Positions 58,278 through 64,000 of a DNA stretch of 64,000 bases are shown one piece after another (the stretch's first letter is position 1; every line of letters starts with the position of its first letter). Source of the stretch: Dryomyza anilis (lineage: Eukaryota > Arthropoda > Insecta > Diptera > Dryomyzidae); NCBI GenBank assembly GCA_951804985.1, contig OX638133.1:70500367-70564366 (forward strand), read 5' to 3'. The position numbers and the translations under genes are program-made. A model generated the notes under the pieces. That model made no database searches, had not been told where the DNA came from, and worked only from the letters and a program-made list of their open reading frames with translations.

Positions 58278-58964
58278 TATACCCTACACTAAGAGTGCAA
58301 GGGTATATTCAGTTTGGTACGCCGTTTGTAACACCATGAAAAAAGCATCTCCGGTATGGAAAAGTATATATTCTTGATCAGCATGACCTCCCGAGTCGAT
58401 TTAGCGATGTCCGTCTGTCTGTCTGTCCTTCTGTCTGTCTATTGAAATCACGATTGCAGAAAAAGTTGAAGAGCTAGAGCAATTAGATTTAGATTACTTA
58501 TATATCTAAGCTGTCTGAACAAGAAAATTGGCATGATCGGTCTATTGTGCCTTATGTTCAAATACCTCATATAAAATTTACATCAACAAATCAATTTTAC
58601 TACATACGTGCTTAGGTAAACTTTTTTGGTCAAATATACATTGACATTATGCTCAAATACATGAAAATAATGTTATCACACGAAACGACTTGTGGTTCCC
58701 AAAAAAAAAAAAATTAAATTCGGTACACCTACCCATTTGTAAATATGGGTATCAAATGAAAGAAATTTCTTCAGGGATGGAAAGTTTGTAGTTACTTTCA
58801 GGATTCGTATACCCTGGTGACCTATAAACCACTTTGAATGGTTACCACACATATGTGTAGGGTATTTATAGTCGGCTTAGACCGACTATAATTTTGATAA
58901 TCCTAACTATCATAATAACACCTACTTGAAAAGTTCCCATGTGATCTAACCTTCCCAACTGGTT
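58278..58964 (+). mobile_element. TATACCCTACAC repeat family, full-length copy
   Basis: Same architecture as the copy at 54799: TATACCCTACACTAAGAGTG, GTACGCCGTTTGTAACACC, an extended GTCTGTCTGTC run, ACATATGTGTAGGGTATTTA, then GTCGGCTTAGACCGACTATA and the tail CTAACCTTCCCAACTGGTT. Confidence 0.88.
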
Positions 58965-61239
58965 AATTTATATCTTTTGATTTACCTTACAATTAAATAT
59001 TTTGCAGATGTCGCAATGAGTTGATTTCTGTGTGTTGTGCCTTTGTATAAATTTCAAATTATATATAAAAATTTATAAAAATCAATATTTATATATAAAT
59101 CAAATTTGAATTGCGAAAGGTAAAATCATTTATAATTATTGACAATATGAGGTTAAAGTTTAGGGCTATACTAACGGCATTGAATAAACCTTCAAGAAAT
59201 AAATATGTAAAAAAAAACCAACAGTAAAGTTGTTTTTTTTATTCAGTAGCCATGAATTGAGAATATTAATATTTTTATTATTAAAAATAATGATTGACAA
59301 TGATATTTTTTTTAAATTTTTGCAATGAAATGGACAGCGATGTAAAAAAATCTAACCAACGACAAACAACGTCATTCTGAAAGCGGCATACGACCCGTGT
59401 TACCAATTAAGAGTGTTGCCAACTCACACCAACTGACGACTGACTAAACTGTTATTGTGGTTATGTGGTTTCAAGAGATATGCATTTTTATATATTTATA
59501 TAAATGCATATTTCATTATTAATTGTTTAAAACTTGAACTTGAAAATAATTATATTTCTTATAATATTTTTTTATTATATTTCTATATATAAAATGGAAT
59601 AAATTTGAATTAAACTTATCGGAATTATTGATGCATACAAATCGTGCTACTTTAACTAAGCTTAATTTAATAACTTTAATGCTAAAATGGTTTTTGTTTC
59701 TGAAAATCAGATTTTGAGGGTGTCTGCAAAGAAATAATCAGAACTCATTAAAATAATATTAAATTAATTTTTATTTGTGACACCACGAAATTTATTTAAG
59801 TAACTGCTATACGATCTGCATAAATTAGTGGATTTTGATTGTTTGAGTTCTACATAAATATAACAAACTGGTTACACTCTGACTCATGGGTTTTTTTGTA
59901 ACATTTTAAAAGAAATCCAAAGAATCAGATTGGGAACTCATTGCAATTGTTCACTTTACAAATTATTTTGACATAATTTATTGTGTAGTGTTTAATTAGC
60001 ATTCAATACACGGTTAATATTATATTTATTTTTTGCAAATAAAGAGTTCAATGTTTGATTAAATATGTATTTTATAGATGTTTTTGTTATTGTCAATAGA
60101 TATTTGTTAACTTATAAAAAAAATACGTAGGTGTCATATTAAAAAAGATTAAGCACAACACAGTCAGTATATAATTAAATTTGACATAATGATAAATCGA
60201 ATTGAATATTTTTGGAATTTGTTATTTGCTCAATTTATTGAATTAAATACATTTTTGATATCGTAACGAGATCAATTGAAGATGCAGGAGAATTCGCACG
60301 ATTCGCTTAGCGAGTTTGTGTGTCAAATTCGACCAACTTGGAACGGAATTCGAATCGATATCGAATAGTAAAATTATCAAAGATCGAGGTTGATTCTAAA
60401 TATATTGTGATTTCGATTTCATAGAATATTAATGTACGAGAATATTTAAAAACTAGAAGTGCTAAAGCTAAGAGTTTGAACTTTTGTTATAGAAGGTAGT
60501 TTCAGAATTCTTTGTGGTATCGAAAGGCTCCGAGAAATCACAAATTGGGTACACTCCGAAAATGTTTTCTTCATAATACTTAAGTAAATTGAACTTGAAA
60601 TATCGTAAATATCGATTATTATTTTTCAGCTTTTATATTTATCCTACTAATATAAAAAATCTATTTTTTTTGTTTGTACCGCATCTCCGTCTAAACGGCT
60701 GATCAGATTTATTAGAAATTTATACACAGATGCGGTAGGGACTAAAATTTCTACCAATAGGGGGGTAAATGATGATTTTTTATATATTTGTAACCGCCGA
60801 TCCGCAGTGACACTTTGTAGAAAACTGATAAACATAGGCTAAAATTAGTTCCGAATGCTCGCTAAATTTTGTAACTCTGTAATCTCTGAACCGATTTTGA
60901 CAAAATTTTATATAATGACTCTGTGTTGAGTACCGAGAAATTAAAACTATAGTTCTAAAGTTCAACGCCATGTGGTGTAAGTGCTTGATTTACATATCTC
61001 TGTAACCACCGATCCGAACTATATAAAAATTAGTATATTGTAAAAGGCCTGATAACTTAAAAGGTCGGTTAACTTAAGGCTAAAAAGTAGATCCTAATTT
61101 CTGAATTTCAGAGGATGCTAATTGCTACAACTTTATAACATCAGAACCAAATTTTAAATAGGTGCATTTTGATAAAAACTGATTTATCTAAATTAGTTAT
61201 AAATGTAACCAGTAGATGGTGTATAGGTTCAATCTGCAC
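58965..61239. other. Presumed intronic DNA, no exon recognised
   Basis: AT-rich DNA. A GC-richer patch at 59385-59460 (GCGGCATACGACCCGTG, GTGTTGCCAACTCACACC) may be regulatory. 60240-60620 has CGATATCG words like 32870 and 41340. 60660-61200 carries GCATCTCCGTCTAAACGGCT and repeated CTGTAACCACCGATCCG / GTAACCGCCGATCCG words, a probable unclassified repeat. Confidence 0.35.
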
Positions 61240-61500
61240 AGAAAAAAAAATAATTCGTAACTATATCCAAAAAGGTACATCAACACAATCAAATTATTGC
61301 TAAAACTGCGCCGACTAAATTATTAATTGTATTAGCGTACACATTCTTCATATTAGCAATCGCATTTGCTGGCAACAGCTATGTGTATTCGCATACTGCG
61401 TTGATGTTATAGCAGTGCGAGGTCGCTATAGCAGTGAGTAGTAGCTGTAGCAGTGCGTGGTCGCTATAACAATGCGTGGTGTGTGTTCGTGTACTCGCTT
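61240..61500. mobile_element. Relative of the 44124 MITE with an added 20-bp tandem repeat
   Basis: It shares AAAACTGCGCCGACTAAATT, GCGTACA and AGCAATCGCATTTGCT with 44215-44285. From about 61400 a unit resembling GCTATAGCAGTGCGTGGTC repeats four times. The opposite hairpin arm of the 44124 element is not present here. Confidence 0.6.
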
Positions 61501-61887
61501 ACAGCGCTGGTGAATTTAATGGAATAGGTGAAATTGGTGGAATTCGCTTAGAATTAGAATTTATAGTTGGCGCGCATATCAGTTCACATTTGGTTCATGT
61601 CAAAAGAAACGCTTATAGAGTTTGAACATACTCTATTGGTGTCGTTGAAAATGATGATATAATCGATCTCGACCAAATTTAGTTTCGTAACAGTTTGAGA
61701 GAGACTAACAGAACTCAAAATTCCATTACCGTTTAATATAAAAATTGATACTTTGATTTTAGAATTTAAGTGGGTTAAAACGTTCCCAACAACGTGACAT
61801 ACTTAAATCAAGAATGAAGATATTTATGATTATTGAATTAAATTGTTAAATTGTTAAACTAAGTATGATAATATCGTCACTATCATT
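61501..61887. other. Spacer, nothing recognised
   Basis: No coding or repeat structure visible. Confidence 0.4.
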
Positions 61888-62545
61888 CCAAAGGGGCGAA
61901 TGTGTAAATTTTGACATTTGCGTTTTTCAACATATTTGTATGTAGTTTTTTATAATACTTGATTTTTTATCAAGTTGGATATTTATACCACAAAAGACAA
62001 AATCAAAAGGGCGAATTCGAAAAATTGAAAATGTTGTCATGCCAAAAGGGCGAATCCTTTCGTTTTTGGTATAATATAAAATAATGGTGGCAAGGCATTA
62101 ATTGTTTATTTTTAAAGTACCTATCGATCATCATCATTATTTTAAAATATTTTTTTGAACTTATATCATTTGCATGAAAAATGTTTAGCAAATTATTTTT
62201 AAATAATGATGCTAATCGATAGGTGCTTTAAAATCAAAAAATTAATGCCTTTTCATCACCATTTTATTTTGCACCAATAAAGAGGTCCAGCAAAAAAACG
62301 AAAAGATTCGCCCTTTTGGCATGACAAGATTTTAAAATTTTCAAATTTTTCGTGTTTTATTTATAACTTTTTATTGGTTCAAGATAAAATAGTGATGTTA
62401 AGGCATTATTATTGTTTTTAAAGCACATATTGATTGGCATCATTATTTAAAAATATTTTGTCAAACATATTTCTGGCAAATAACAAATGGCAAATTAATA
62501 TTTGCAAAATATTTTTAAATAATGATGCCAATAAAGCTCGGGTAC
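61888..62545. mobile_element. Foldback-type repeat cluster with AAAAGGGCGAAT motifs
   Basis: TTGTCATGCCAAAAGGGCG at about 62035 and its complement near 62327 begin long arms (roughly 125 bp each). Both include AAGGCATTAAT, ACCTATCGAT and CATCATTATTTTAAA and meet near 62180. A third arm copy follows at 62340-62545, again with a local inverted repeat. Further AAAGGGCGAATTC and AAAGGGGCGAATG words lie at 61888 and 62005. No protein is encoded. Confidence 0.75.
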
Positions 62546-62749
62546 AAATACTTTTTAAAATATAACCTAAACAAAAACAATCCATATTAGAATTTTTTAA
62601 TGAATTAAAAAAATTTGGACGCCCCCTTTTTTCATTCTTGTTCTTGCATCAAAAGTTCGATTTTGCTCTTGTTCTTGCAAAACTAGCCAGAACCAGAAAA
62701 AGAGTCTTGCATTATTTTTTTTTTCATCACTAGAACACACTATTTCGTA

Positions 62750-62832
62750 GTTATTTTTTATATATTTTATATATATAATATATAAATATTTTATAAATAT
62801 ATATTTTATAAATATATATTTTATATATATTT
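62750..62832. repeat. TTTTATAAATATATA tandem array
   Basis: Four units of about 15-20 bp of pure A/T. Confidence 0.75.
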
Positions 62833-63884
62833 AGTGCCTTTTTAAAATATTATTTTGAGCATTATGCACATTGAAGAAGAAACGTTTAAATATTTTACTT
62901 TCATAAGTTTAATTTTTAAAAATTTGACTAATGTAAGTTAAATAATTTTCTTCGAACAATTTTTCAAATGTCAAATAAAACTTTAAAATTATCTATATCT
63001 ACTCATAATGGCTGCACCTTTCAAAAAAAAATAGACTATACATAGTATAAATAAAGTTCAAGTTCAACCATGAGCCTTTTTAACTACGGGCATTTTATTT
63101 AATTTTTCACATTTAAACAAATGTTGACTAAAATAATGTAACCTCAAGTCATTTGGACCAGCTCATTAACAATAGTACATATACAAAAAAGAAAAAAACA
63201 AAACATTTAAAAATGAAACAATACAAATTTTTAGTCAGAGGTTGTTGAAATTCCCGCGCCTAATTCAATTAAAATTCTAGAAAAAACACAAGCAACGCTA
63301 TTAAGCCACCTTGTTGACGACTGCTTAAAAAAATATTAAAGTAGCTTCTTATTTTTGTCAAGAATATGTAGTATTTAATACCTTGTTGTAATAAACAATA
63401 GCATGTCATCCATGTTATAATCTTTCCCAGTCATCATCACTAGTTTTGAAACCCTTGAAGTCACTGACAACGGCTTCCGTCTGATGTCTCGTTAATTTAT
63501 GTTAAAATGCATATGACTTACAATAAAAAAAAGGTATCTTCCATTGCATTTAAATAAATTTTATGTAATTTTGTAATTAAAGTGTTGAACCATTTTAAAT
63601 TACTTTTCAACGTTTGATGCTAATAAATCACATGCTATTTATGCAAATTTTTAAATAGAAGTTATACAAAGGATCATCAAATTATTTACGATGAAATAAA
63701 GATAACATTGGAACAAGAAAATAATAAAAAAAAATATTCTTCTTGAGTTGCAGAGATTTTTTTTCCTGGTAATCAAAAATTATGCACGATATATTGTATA
63801 TTGACAAAAAATTAAATTCATGCCTATCGACAAAAATATTATAAGGCGTTGTTGTCGTAAATGTGTTCTTTCCCACACGCTAAA
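62833..63884. other. Presumed intronic DNA, no exon recognised
   Basis: AT-rich DNA with a slightly GC-richer patch near 63240-63320. Nothing specific is seen. Confidence 0.4.
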
Positions 63885-64000
63885 TAAAATCATGATACAT
63901 TAATAGTATTTCAATAGAAAAACAATAATTTATACTTTTTAAATTGGTCAATAGGATGCGTCCCATTAGTTCAGTAATATTTAAACTGTTCATACAATGT
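63885..64000. mobile_element. Start of a second copy of the 53170 MITE, cut by the window edge
   Basis: ATAGTATTTCAATAGAAAAA, then AATTGGTCAATAGGATGCG and TCCCATTAGTTCAGTAATAT match 53197-53298 with few differences, in the same orientation. Confidence 0.8.

Overview
This 64 kb window is nuclear DNA of an insect, almost certainly a fly (Diptera). It has spliced genes with GT-AG introns, protein families that read as fly orthologues, AT-rich non-coding DNA, and a dense population of small non-autonomous transposons, tRNA-derived SINEs and a dipteran-type repeat ending in TATACCCTACAC. The long repeat-filled intergenic DNA fits a fly with a larger genome than Drosophila; I cannot name the species.

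Region 1 (1-17 kb) is gene-bearing. A SET-MYND protein of the arthropod SmydA family (msta-like) lies on the plus strand in four coding exons (1047-5701, 564 aa). Convergent to it, on the minus strand, is the complete coding region of Ars2 (SRRT/Serrate), running from 16478 down to 7521. Ars2 has seven constant coding exons followed by one of two homologous terminal exons, 8108-8189 or 7521-7599. Both fit the frame and both encode a version of the conserved YxDLDAP C-terminus. The 3' ends of the two genes are separated by a decayed LINE (6168-7060). The larger introns of both genes hold MITEs, SINEs and a second LINE remnant.

Region 2 (17-43 kb) has no gene I can support. It holds TA-flanked MITEs, a 2.27 kb non-autonomous hAT element with a perfect 8-bp target duplication, a second hAT-like MITE, several copies of the TATACCCTACAC repeat, minisatellites and long AT-rich stretches.

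Region 3 (43-64 kb) begins with a GC-rich 5' region and a first coding exon at 43691 that encodes a signal peptide and ends at a candidate splice donor. The rest of that gene is probably beyond the right edge, so most of this region may be its first intron. It contains a hairpin-forming MITE, a MITE nested inside another MITE, two good SINE copies, a Tc1-like transposase remnant, foldback elements and tandem arrays.

The strongest biological point is the duplicated, apparently mutually exclusive C-terminal exons of Ars2. In human ARS2 the C-terminal tail contacts the nuclear cap-binding complex. I found no wholly new gene system. The rest is a detailed record of transposon nesting, with several insertions supported by target-site duplications. 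All exon boundaries were derived by eye from splice consensus, phase and family knowledge, without transcript data.
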